A DNA stretch of 25,537 bases from a virus, in IMG/VR virus record IMGVR_UViG_3300038332_000017, positions 1 through 25,537 of that record, one strand, 5' to 3'. The translations under genes were made by a program, and so were the position numbers. Under the pieces are notes generated by a model, which did not search any database, was not told where the DNA came from, and saw nothing but the letters and a program-made list of their open reading frames with translations. Below are positions 16,887 through 24,659 of the stretch, one piece after another (position 1 is the first letter of the stretch; the number at the start of each line of letters is the position of its first letter).

Positions 16887-17515
16887 GATATATAAGGCTC
16901 CGCTCCCAATCGTTTCAGGGCAACCTCCCAGATGGCTTTTGTTTGCACATCCCGGTATGGCTGTCTTTGATAATTTATCCCCTGGTAGGTTACTCCATAA
17001 TAGTCAATAACCTCATCCCACATATTCATCGTAATGGCGGTATCCTGAAAACAATACCCAATATGGCTTGTAATAATTTCAAATCCCATATGCCTGACCA
17101 CTAACACTTCTAAATCCCTCACATCACGCACATCAATGAACATATAATCGGATGTTGTTGATTTTAATTGCCGAATATCCTCATAATTTGCGTCCTGCTG
17201 CAATATCCATATTTTCCCGGTTAATCCAGAAGTTGTTATGGATGTTAATGCGGTATATTTATTTGCGGTAGTGACTGGTTTTGAGTTTGAAATGGTTAAT
17301 GGCTCATTTGTCGGATTACCACCCGATGTCCCATTAATGGTCATGGTTCCTGTTCCAACCAGATTCTCAAAGTTTACCTGAAAATATGCCTCTTCTGATG
17401 GTTGTCTTGCGATGGTAAGTGTTGCGGCAATATCCCCACGGTCAACAATAAGTGCCGTATATCGCTTAATCGTTACAGGATGCCGATATATTTTTCGTTC
17501 CAATGACAAACTCAT
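16883..17515 (-). CDS. Head closure (stopper) protein candidate with inserted beta-rich segment
   Basis: 210 residues, ATG overlapping the adaptor gene stop (ATGA). The ends look like a head-closure protein: an N-terminal strand (YRHPVTIKRYTA) and a C-terminal GVTYQGINYQRQPYRDVQ...VALKRL segment. Between them, about residues 40-110, lies a Thr/Gly/Asn-rich stretch (FENLVGTGTMTINGTSGG) typical of a small beta sandwich not expected in the minimal fold. Stoppers seal the portal after packaging and bind the tail. The gene order (adaptor then this) supports the role; the inserted segment might project from the neck. Confidence 0.55.
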   Translation of the reverse strand: MSLSLERKIYRHPVTIKRYTALIVDRGDIAATLTIARQPSEEAYFQVNFENLVGTGTMTINGTSGGNPTNEPLTISNSKPVTTANKYTALTSITTSGLTGKIWILQQDANYEDIRQLKSTTSDYMFIDVRDVRDLEVLVVRHMGFEIITSHIGYCFQDTAITMNMWDEVIDYYGVTYQGINYQRQPYRDVQTKAIWEVALKRLGAEPYIS

Positions 17516-18120
17516 ATGATACCCATTGCTCCATACTGCATTAATATGCGGTTAATAGTAGGGTCATATTGCAGTTTTTCCCGGATTTTCATTTGTACCA
17601 CTGAACGTCCGGTTTTCTCATAGAAAGAGTCTTTATTTGCGTAATCCTCATCAAATATCTCTCCGACAACCATATACATCCTATCCCGCAAATCATTGGG
17701 AAACCCTGCCTCTGTAAAACCCGCCTGGTATGATATTTTCCCCATCTCATAACCAACAGTGAAATAATCCTCCTTCAACACCACTATACCCGCTTTTTTC
17801 CTTACCGCATAATCTGAGGACGATACTGCGGATGAATCATTGGTTAACGCATATACCTGAATAATAGGCTTATAATATGTCTTGATCCTATCCTGGCAAT
17901 TTGCGTCTATATCATGCAGTTCATCGGTAACAGTCCTTGCGTATAATGCCCCACCGCACATTGTTTCAACCTCGGTAATAACACCAGGTACAAGCAAATT
18001 TGTCAGGTACGTATCATATGTTGTTACATCCGATGGGATACGCAAGAATATTTTCGCATTGGCAACCGTTATTGGTGCATACGAAGCATCTCCCAAAGTT
18101 CCATCCGTTATATGAGCCAT
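17512..18120 (-). CDS. Head-tail adaptor / connector protein (gp6-like)
   Basis: 202 residues, ATG at 18120 with AAGGAG about seven bases upstream. It begins 'ITVANAKIFLRIPSDVTTYD' and continues TNLLVPGVITEVETMCGG, the typical opening of gp6/gp15-type connector proteins ('t.a.aK.flrv...dD..l..li..a...ie...g'). The rest, with FPNDLRDRMYMVVGEIFD and the C-terminal helix, fits the helical bundle that docks on the portal ring. It comes after portal and capsid genes and before the stopper candidate, in canonical order. Confidence 0.8.
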   Translation of the reverse strand: MAHITDGTLGDASYAPITVANAKIFLRIPSDVTTYDTYLTNLLVPGVITEVETMCGGALYARTVTDELHDIDANCQDRIKTYYKPIIQVYALTNDSSAVSSSDYAVRKKAGIVVLKEDYFTVGYEMGKISYQAGFTEAGFPNDLRDRMYMVVGEIFDEDYANKDSFYEKTGRSVVQMKIREKLQYDPTINRILMQYGAMGII

Positions 18121-18132
18121 CGTTATTGCTCC

Positions 18133-18657
18133 TTAAAAGGGAATATCCTCATCCAATTTAAGATTTTTGCGTGGTCTGCCCCGTCCTTTTTTCACTTTTT
18201 TTGATTCCTCATCATATTTTTTCATCATTTTCTTTGGCTGATGATGGCGACAAAATACCGATCCTTTTACTGGCATACATCCACATCGTTTCCCATTATC
18301 AAAAAAATGTTCGCATTGCCTTCCATCGCCAAACCGTTTCCCCTGTTTTTGCTGATGTATTTTCTTTTTTGGTTTAATGACTACCAATTCTTCATCTTTT
18401 TTAATGATTTCTCCTTTATCAATTTTTTTCTCGATAATCTCATTAATAGTTCCGGGAATATATCCATGTTTTTGAAGCCATAATTGATCATCAATAACTC
18501 TATATCCATCAATGTGGAGTTTTCCTAAATGATGCTTTTGATATGGCCCATCAGGGATACGGATAATACCGTTATTATCGGCTTTATATACTGCGTTATA
18601 ACAGTATTCTGTTAAGCATCGTGTTCCTTCGATACATTTTACAAATATATCAGGCAT
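18133..18657 (-). CDS. Zinc-finger / AT-hook protein with an SSB-like C-terminal tip
   Basis: 174 residues, ATG at 18657 with AAGGAGATG ribosome site. The middle is Lys-rich. A CX9CX10CX2H finger (C115, C125, C136, H139; with NGKRC and SVFCRHH) resembles the small zinc finger found in many phage and bacterial proteins (DUF5763-like). Residues 157-164, KGRGRPRK, match the AT-hook core that binds the minor groove of AT-rich DNA. The last six residues, DEDIPF, closely match the acidic tip of bacterial SSB (DDDIPF), which recruits replication and repair enzymes. The gene lies between the capsid and adaptor genes. Domains are read directly; a DNA-binding role and contact with SSB partners are inference. 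It could be packaged with DNA or act on host repair enzymes. Confidence 0.7.
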   Translation of the reverse strand: MPDIFVKCIEGTRCLTEYCYNAVYKADNNGIIRIPDGPYQKHHLGKLHIDGYRVIDDQLWLQKHGYIPGTINEIIEKKIDKGEIIKKDEELVVIKPKKKIHQQKQGKRFGDGRQCEHFFDNGKRCGCMPVKGSVFCRHHQPKKMMKKYDEESKKVKKGRGRPRKNLKLDEDIPF

Positions 18658-18675
18658 AAATTGATCATCTCCTTC

Positions 18676-18702
18676 GATAAGGGGGCTTCACGCCCCCTTA
18701 TC
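18676..18702 (-). promoter_or_regulatory. Perfect GC-rich hairpin in the capsid gene 3' gap
   Basis: GATAAGGGGGC and its exact inverted copy GCCCCCTTATC form an 11-bp stem with a five-base loop, six bases after the major capsid gene stop (18708). No U-tract follows on either strand. On the minus strand it is followed directly by the AAGGAG ribosome site of the next gene. It may stabilise the capsid message end, act as a partial attenuator or mark an RNA processing site. Confidence 0.75.
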
Positions 18703-18707
18703 ACTTC

Positions 18708-19871
18708 TTAGGCACTGATAATGCCTGTCAGTCTGCAATGTCGTTGATAGTTTCTCATCACGATGACCATATCAGTAAAGATGTCGAATTTGACATGCTG
18801 AGATGTGTCTCGTGCAAGTGGCATAACGGTGATTGGAGTTAAGAACTCCAGCCAGCATTCTGTCGTATTGAGGAATATCAACTCAGTCTCAGAACCACCG
18901 GTATAGGATGACAGTGTGGTGTTATTGAACTGCATGGTATTCAGGATATTTGATGTGGGTAGTATTGGTATACCATCCCAAGAGTTTACCCTCATACCAC
19001 CAGCAACAGTCACCTTATTGTCCATATTATACCTGCGGTAACTTTCCTCCAGTACATTGATGTCTCGCCGTCCACGTTTTGATGCAAAAATAAAATCCGC
19101 ACCTGCACCCGTACAGGTATCAACTGCTAGATCCATTTTTGCTTTCGTGAGAGCCGCACCTCCTGTACCTGCGGTCATAGCGACAACCTGGGCTGCCGGA
19201 ATGAGTATATCAAGACCATCTGGTCCTTTCGGAGTTGTAGTATTGCTGCCCCGTACAATGGCAGCCTCTATATAATCCGTGAACTCCTCGGTCTTATACA
19301 TCAATTCCTCAGCAAGGATTCCGCCAATTGATCGTCCTACCGCAAGCATGAACCGGGAGAATTGTCCCTGACTTAATGCGGTTCTATAGTTGAACGTAAC
19401 ATTTGCATAGGTTCCCGTGTCCTCTGTTGCGGTATCCGTATCAATGACCCAGACACCAGGGGTGGTAAGAGCGGTCCTGCGCCTGACCTGAGCCTGATGC
19501 GCACTTCCATCTTTTTTCGGCATATTGGCGATGACGGGGTTCAGGAACTCCACAAGGTTTCCGACCACACGTTGCAATCTTGGATCGGTGAGAATAGTGG
19601 AATAAGCGGTCTGCATGATTGATTTTGTTCCCCCCGGTGTACGCCCTAATTTATTGGCATCCCGATGGAATACATAATCAACCAGATCCCTTCCACCTTT
19701 CTCATAGCAGCAATCAAAGATCGCCTTCTTGAAATCGGATTGTGCAAGTTCCCTTACGTTTCTGCGGTTATATGAATCCTCGTTCGGATTAGCCATAAGC
19801 CACTCCGTTGCAAACTCAAATCCCGCATCCTCAATCATCTTGTAAAAATCTGTCGTTTTCCTGAGTAACAT
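18708..19871 (-). CDS. Major capsid protein (HK97-fold)
   Basis: 387 residues. The start at 19871 has AAGGAGGT eleven bases upstream. It has an N-terminal helical arm, then a mid-region with the features of the HK97 capsid fold: AIVRGSNTTTPKGPDGLDIL, a long ALTKAKMDLAVDTCTG helix, ADFIFASKRGRRDIN, and VNSWDGIPILPTSNI, which resembles the 'lfG.pv..s' strand of these proteins. The C-terminal part ends in FDIFTDMVIVMRNYQRHCRL. It follows the protease-scaffold gene, the standard place. No separate decoration gene is recognised. Identification is good from pattern plus position. Confidence 0.85.
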   Translation of the reverse strand: MLLRKTTDFYKMIEDAGFEFATEWLMANPNEDSYNRRNVRELAQSDFKKAIFDCCYEKGGRDLVDYVFHRDANKLGRTPGGTKSIMQTAYSTILTDPRLQRVVGNLVEFLNPVIANMPKKDGSAHQAQVRRRTALTTPGVWVIDTDTATEDTGTYANVTFNYRTALSQGQFSRFMLAVGRSIGGILAEELMYKTEEFTDYIEAAIVRGSNTTTPKGPDGLDILIPAAQVVAMTAGTGGAALTKAKMDLAVDTCTGAGADFIFASKRGRRDINVLEESYRRYNMDNKVTVAGGMRVNSWDGIPILPTSNILNTMQFNNTTLSSYTGGSETELIFLNTTECWLEFLTPITVMPLARDTSQHVKFDIFTDMVIVMRNYQRHCRLTGIISA

Positions 19872-19917
19872 CTACTGCATTCACCTCCTTCCCATAAAAA
19901 TTCTATGCGGAATGGTG

Positions 19918-21462
19918 TTATGTCCCAAAATCAATAACATCTTGGTCAGAATCCCAGACCATAGCATTCTCACGACCAAGAGTTTTCCCCAATTCCTTGG
20001 TATATTCATCATTTTTTGTTGAGGCTTTTTTCTCCTCTTTTGAGGTTTTCCGTTCCGTGGATGTTTCCTCACGCTCACCGACAACCGATTTTGGATCAGG
20101 AGTAATATCCATAATCAGTTTCCGCAAATCTTTTAACTGTGCGCCAACAAGACTGCGGAACTGTTTATTTTCTTCAACCAATTGATCGATCTGTTCCTGG
20201 AACTGCTGTGGGGTTTTCTCATCATCATTTTCAGGTTCTTTCTGTTTTTCGGCTTTTTCCTGAGCAAGCTCTTTCAGTTTTTTTAACTCACTCAATATTT
20301 CATCATTCCCCATATTGACGAGGAACGTGTTATTTTCCATTTTCGCATCTGGTTTTGTTTCCATTTTCCGTTCAGGAATCGGAGATTCTTTTGGAAGCTC
20401 TTCGGGAACCTCATCACCTATCTCCTGCCCCAATACTTTCTCCAGTTCTTTTTTCTTATCTTCGTTCATTTCAGGTAATATCTCCTTTGTAATAAGTTTT
20501 TGTAGTATATCTGAATCGCCATCACCGAAAATCTTTTTATGGTCATCCGCTGAAATACTCATCATGAATCCCTTACTCATTTCCTGTGTGACGGCTGCAT
20601 CATATTGTGCGCCAAGCCATACAAGTGATCCTTCTAACCCTTCGCCTTTTCCATTCTCACCGATTTCATAAAAGAGGGTTTTCTCGTCTTTGTCAGTCAC
20701 TTTATTGTATTGCAAGGCTCGAAACCCGACAGAAACAAATTTTGCAATCCCATAATTAATATTTTTCAGGATCTCCTCATTGCTTACTCCATCAATGGTA
20801 CTCCCCTCATTCCGCATATAGACGGATATTTCCAGGTTTTTCCATATGATAGAAATATTGTTTCCGATGGGAAGTTTAACTCCAGTATCAATCACTTTGG
20901 CATCATATATAACACCAAATCCCGGTCCTGACCAATCATGTTTCAATAGAAACCCTTTGCCGGGAAGAGTTTTTGCGAGTGTTCGCAAATAATTCTCATG
21001 AAACCGATCCATTGTCCGGTCAACATAATTATTCGCAAGGTCAGCTTTAAATATCGCTATTTTTGATGGGTCAACCTCTTTTGGATTACCCAGATATGGC
21101 ATTATTTTTTCCAGTTCTTTCTTGTTTAATTCCAATACTTTTACCGGTTTTTTCCCATCGGTAAAAAGATTATGGGATTTTAAATAGATCGTATCAGGGT
21201 CTCTCCGTGTATCCGTAAATTTTTTCCATCCATATTGTGCGTAATCCATAACAAGCTCCTTTCCATCATCGTGGGTTTTTATCCACGCCTTCGCCTTCTC
21301 CATTGTCCAACCTTTGCTCTTGGCAAATAAATAAGTACGGACTTTCTTTATTCTCCCGCAATAAAGGGCTTTAATCCCTTTGGTTTCTGATATATCAATA
21401 GTTGCTGTTACTTCACAATTTCTTACAGGAATCCGTATATATTTATCTGTTTCCTCTGGCAT
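19918..21462 (-). CDS. Prohead protease fused to scaffold-like coiled coil
   Basis: 514 residues. The N-terminal part has the WTMEKAKAWIKTHDD helix seen in several phage proteases of this type. H175 (LLKHDWSGPGFGVIYDA) and S244 (KFVSVGFRAL) are candidates for the catalytic pair of herpesvirus/HK97-type prohead proteases. Residues about 330-460 are charged and form a coiled-coil (ILSELKKLKELAQEKAEK, then QIDQLVEENKQFRSL) typical of scaffolding proteins. The C-terminal 50 residues are Lys/Glu-rich and acidic. The protein would guide capsid assembly and then cleave itself and others. Protease plus scaffold in one chain is known in other phages. Ribosome site is weak (GGGAAGA). Confidence 0.75.
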   Translation of the reverse strand: MPEETDKYIRIPVRNCEVTATIDISETKGIKALYCGRIKKVRTYLFAKSKGWTMEKAKAWIKTHDDGKELVMDYAQYGWKKFTDTRRDPDTIYLKSHNLFTDGKKPVKVLELNKKELEKIMPYLGNPKEVDPSKIAIFKADLANNYVDRTMDRFHENYLRTLAKTLPGKGFLLKHDWSGPGFGVIYDAKVIDTGVKLPIGNNISIIWKNLEISVYMRNEGSTIDGVSNEEILKNINYGIAKFVSVGFRALQYNKVTDKDEKTLFYEIGENGKGEGLEGSLVWLGAQYDAAVTQEMSKGFMMSISADDHKKIFGDGDSDILQKLITKEILPEMNEDKKKELEKVLGQEIGDEVPEELPKESPIPERKMETKPDAKMENNTFLVNMGNDEILSELKKLKELAQEKAEKQKEPENDDEKTPQQFQEQIDQLVEENKQFRSLVGAQLKDLRKLIMDITPDPKSVVGEREETSTERKTSKEEKKASTKNDEYTKELGKTLGRENAMVWDSDQDVIDFGT

Positions 21463-21516
21463 CGTTATTTCTTCCCGTAATATTCATCATTAACTTTTTT
21501 TATTGGCCAGGGGCGT

Positions 21517-22989
21517 TTATTCATTTCCTTGTCCTTGTCTTTCACTGGCTCTTTCTTCAGTTTGCTCTTCTTTTGGTTCTTGTCCATTTCCCGATGCTCC
21601 TTGTCTCATGCTTTGAGGTTTATATGACGGTAAATCTTTTATGAGAATAATATCATTTCCAATCCGTAAGAATCTTTCATCCCCGCCAAGAACAGGGTCT
21701 TTCCCAATTTTTCGTGCCACATCATTGGGACTCATGCCCCCGCAATCCTGAAATCGTTGATATGCTCTTCCCAACGATTCTTGATCCTCAATTTCAAATG
21801 GATACCAGTTAAACTCAAGCTCAGGCGCACCAAAATCCTTGGCAATAATATAATCAAATTGTTCTTTATATGCGTTCATAATCGGATTAAATAACCGTGA
21901 CCGCCCCAAGTTTTTCTGTTCCCTGGATGATCCTTTTGATGAATCAGGCTCGGCCATTTCAATTGGTGTAAACCCATATTTCCGGTATACCGTTTTTTCG
22001 AATGCTTGCATGAGTTGTGATCGTTGCATTTCTGTGTTTGGTCGTTTCAGTTCAATCCACTCAGCAGTCGCAAGACCCCAGAGTATACGCAGTTTCCACG
22101 ACTGTCCTGCTTTTGTCATCATATCCGATTCAATAGAGTCAGCGGTTGCCCGTGAGATCATCCCAAGATTAAGCAACCCTTCAGGAATCTCTCCATGCGT
22201 GAAATCTTTTCTTATTGCGATTGTTGAGAAAACAAGGGTGCCAATTTCCTCCAGTATCCCTTCAATCGGTGGATTCCCAAACCCAGATTCTGTGCAGGGA
22301 TTCATGAATATGCTGACACAGTTTTGAGCCGGTATTTTGCTTTTTACCACTTTCCCATTTTTCAGGATATTGTCATAGTAATAATATTTCGGGTATCCCA
22401 GATCCTCATCAAACTCTATGGTATATACCCCTACATCAAGGGGAGTCAGTCCCAAGAGTTTCCCACCTTTAGAATATAGCTTTTCCATCAGGCTCCAATC
22501 GACAATGGCCAGATCTCTTACATTTCGTGACATGAATTGCCGAAAATTATATCCATTTTCATAATAAAGCGGTTTTTTGAAAAAATCCTCTACTCTTCTT
22601 TTTATGGTGGGACGTTCTGAATATCCTTCACGGGCCTCTATTTTCCAGGATGTGTTTGATATATTCCTTGACCATGAATCAACACAGGTATTAACAACGG
22701 AGCATTGCTTGGTTATCTCACGCATGGTTTGAACAGATAATTTTGCTCCGTTTAATAGGAGCGATAAACTGTTTGTGTTTGATGTGCCGAAACCAGCATA
22801 CTCATATCTTCCTGAAAGAATGCCTGCTGTGAGGGTAGATAATTTTTTTATCTCATCTTGTGATGGCTCAGGAATACCAGCAGCACCACAGAATGCTTTC
22901 AGTAGATCCGGGGTTTCCTCCATAACCATCATACATTCATCACGCAGTGTTTTAAGTTCATCTTTCGTGATTTTTATATCATCACTCAT
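21517..22989 (-). CDS. Portal protein
   Basis: 490 residues, ATG overlapping the terminase stop (ATGA). The NTCVDSWSRNISNTSWKIEA opening of the core, the DWSLMEKLYSKGGKLLGLTPLD stretch, a long helix around 320-380 with YRKYGFTPIEMAE (the 'a.rfgvpp' turn) and GGMSPNDVARKIG near the C-terminus follow the usual portal pattern. It forms the dodecameric channel at the capsid vertex and is the docking site for terminase. The C-terminus is Gln/Glu-rich and disordered. Its place after terminase and before protease agrees. Confidence is high. Confidence 0.9.
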   Translation of the reverse strand: MSDDIKITKDELKTLRDECMMVMEETPDLLKAFCGAAGIPEPSQDEIKKLSTLTAGILSGRYEYAGFGTSNTNSLSLLLNGAKLSVQTMREITKQCSVVNTCVDSWSRNISNTSWKIEAREGYSERPTIKRRVEDFFKKPLYYENGYNFRQFMSRNVRDLAIVDWSLMEKLYSKGGKLLGLTPLDVGVYTIEFDEDLGYPKYYYYDNILKNGKVVKSKIPAQNCVSIFMNPCTESGFGNPPIEGILEEIGTLVFSTIAIRKDFTHGEIPEGLLNLGMISRATADSIESDMMTKAGQSWKLRILWGLATAEWIELKRPNTEMQRSQLMQAFEKTVYRKYGFTPIEMAEPDSSKGSSREQKNLGRSRLFNPIMNAYKEQFDYIIAKDFGAPELEFNWYPFEIEDQESLGRAYQRFQDCGGMSPNDVARKIGKDPVLGGDERFLRIGNDIILIKDLPSYKPQSMRQGASGNGQEPKEEQTEERASERQGQGNE

Positions 22990-24659
22990 GCTAATACTCC
23001 TTTTAATACCTCTTTTATGACACCCTTTTCCCCAATGGCATTTCGTATCATTTTCAGGGTTTCCTCATCCGTATTAACCCTAATTACATAAAAATTATCC
23101 ATAATACGACATCCCTCTGGCATCCCAAACCCGACCACCCGACCTCCATAGGGTTGCAACAAGGCATCAAGCCCTGCCGGATCATCTGTATCAACCAATA
23201 TATCTTTAGCACCTTCATCATCCCTGATAATGAGTCCATAATATTGTTTCATCAAATCAGGTTTTTGCGGAATAACGGTATGACGTTTTTCACCTTCTAT
23301 CGATAATGCGGGTGTCACATATGAGCGCATATTCTCGAAATAGAGTGAACAATCAACTGAGTGGTTTTTGTACTTTTTTATCATCTCACGCTCATTACGT
23401 TCCACCCGCATTGTATTCTCTTCCCACTCGGCATCCCGGTGTTCCTCAATTGCGGCCTGACACCAGCGCATGAATACCAATAATGGCAAATCCCCTATTA
23501 CTTTATTGAGCATATAATTTACCCGATCAGCCATTACCACCTCTTCGCCTTTTTCAACTGGTATAAGCCCATCAATACCATGCGATGCCATCTCTGCGGC
23601 AGCCTGTGATCCCATCCCATGCGGATCATAATACGTACATTCAACCCTATCCTCAAATAATGCGCTTTGCTCTTGTATAATTTTTACATGTTCATGCATA
23701 AGGGTTTCCCGTGCATAGTGTTCTTTAAATACCCAATGCCTCTCATTCCCGTCAGGAAGCGGCTGCACCCATATCCAGAGGCAACAAAGAGGGTTTCTAA
23801 ACCCAAAATCAACAACCCTATAAATCTGACCATAATTGGGCGGTATCTCGCCGCCTTCAGGAAATTCATCCACAATGTTTGCCTCTGAGAATGTGAATAC
23901 GTTCCCTGAAAGGGTGATAAACTCACCGCCATACTGTTCCGCATATATCCGTGGATTTAACGTCTTTTTTGCTTCATTTAACTCCCCTTCATCAAGATAG
24001 GGGTTTGCGCTTGATGGATAGAGGCATGACCAATAATCTTTCTCATTTTCATCCTGGCCCATTTTCCATAGTTCATGTACCCAATTATTTTTCCCCTTTG
24101 GAGTTGTCGGTATATCAAGCCGTCCAAGCCGTGATGTTAACCGGCCACGGATAACTCGCTGATATATTCTTCCGGGTATCTTCGATGCCTCGCTCATAAT
24201 TATCCCATCTAGTTCCTCGCCATAGAGCAAATCCTCGTCTTTGGCTGATCTTACCCGTATCCAGGAGCCCCACTCAGTTTCTATAACCATATTGCCAGAA
24301 CGTACATTCCAATTTTGTTTTTTGGTGGGTACTTTCAATGTTTCTATAAGCCCTGCCCAGACATATTCAAATTCTTTCGCCCCAAGATCATAGGAAGGAG
24401 CCACAATCCAAAACCGAAATGGGAATGGAGCAACCATCATGAATCCGGCATATTCATTTCCCGCACCCATGGATTTCCCCCATCTGGTTCCTGCCGCAAT
24501 TATCCTGAACCGTGCCTCGGAAAGATGATAATCCCTCTGCCCGCCTTTATGCGGTTTATAATCGATTTCCTTAAAATAATTCCATTTTACATTTTGTATA
24601 TATGATGGATTCAAATCACACATCCGCATTTTCCGTACTTGTCGCTCAGTTAAATTCAT
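22986..24659 (-). CDS. terL: Terminase large subunit
   Basis: 557 residues. Walker A-like GTRWGKS at 57-63, Walker B LDGIIMSEA at 150-158 with catalytic Glu 157, and TTPKG at 185-189 as coupling motif mark the packaging ATPase. D284 (RVVDFG), D345 (YYDPHG) and D436 (HSVDCSLY) are candidates for the RNase-H-like nuclease metal site. After about residue 470 the protein has an additional segment ending in FYVIRVNTDEETLKMIRNAI, which looks like a small alpha/beta unit beyond the usual end. The ATG shares its A with the stop of the preceding gene (TGATG). The enzyme translocates and cuts DNA at the portal. Confidence 0.93.
   Translation of the reverse strand: MNLTERQVRKMRMCDLNPSYIQNVKWNYFKEIDYKPHKGGQRDYHLSEARFRIIAAGTRWGKSMGAGNEYAGFMMVAPFPFRFWIVAPSYDLGAKEFEYVWAGLIETLKVPTKKQNWNVRSGNMVIETEWGSWIRVRSAKDEDLLYGEELDGIIMSEASKIPGRIYQRVIRGRLTSRLGRLDIPTTPKGKNNWVHELWKMGQDENEKDYWSCLYPSSANPYLDEGELNEAKKTLNPRIYAEQYGGEFITLSGNVFTFSEANIVDEFPEGGEIPPNYGQIYRVVDFGFRNPLCCLWIWVQPLPDGNERHWVFKEHYARETLMHEHVKIIQEQSALFEDRVECTYYDPHGMGSQAAAEMASHGIDGLIPVEKGEEVVMADRVNYMLNKVIGDLPLLVFMRWCQAAIEEHRDAEWEENTMRVERNEREMIKKYKNHSVDCSLYFENMRSYVTPALSIEGEKRHTVIPQKPDLMKQYYGLIIRDDEGAKDILVDTDDPAGLDALLQPYGGRVVGFGMPEGCRIMDNFYVIRVNTDEETLKMIRNAIGEKGVIKEVLKGVLA

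Noticed and set aside
18676-18702. Rho-independent terminator after the capsid gene
   Set aside because: The stem is perfect but no U-tract follows on either strand, and the next gene's ribosome site comes right after it.
19881-20084. Minus-strand frame of 67 codons overlapping the protease C-terminus
   Set aside because: It is a shifted reading of the Lys/Glu-rich protease tail, with no supported start.
21463-21516. Tiny frame (ATGATGAAT...) in the gap between portal and protease genes
   Set aside because: Only about 15 codons, overlapping the protease start, with no ribosome site.
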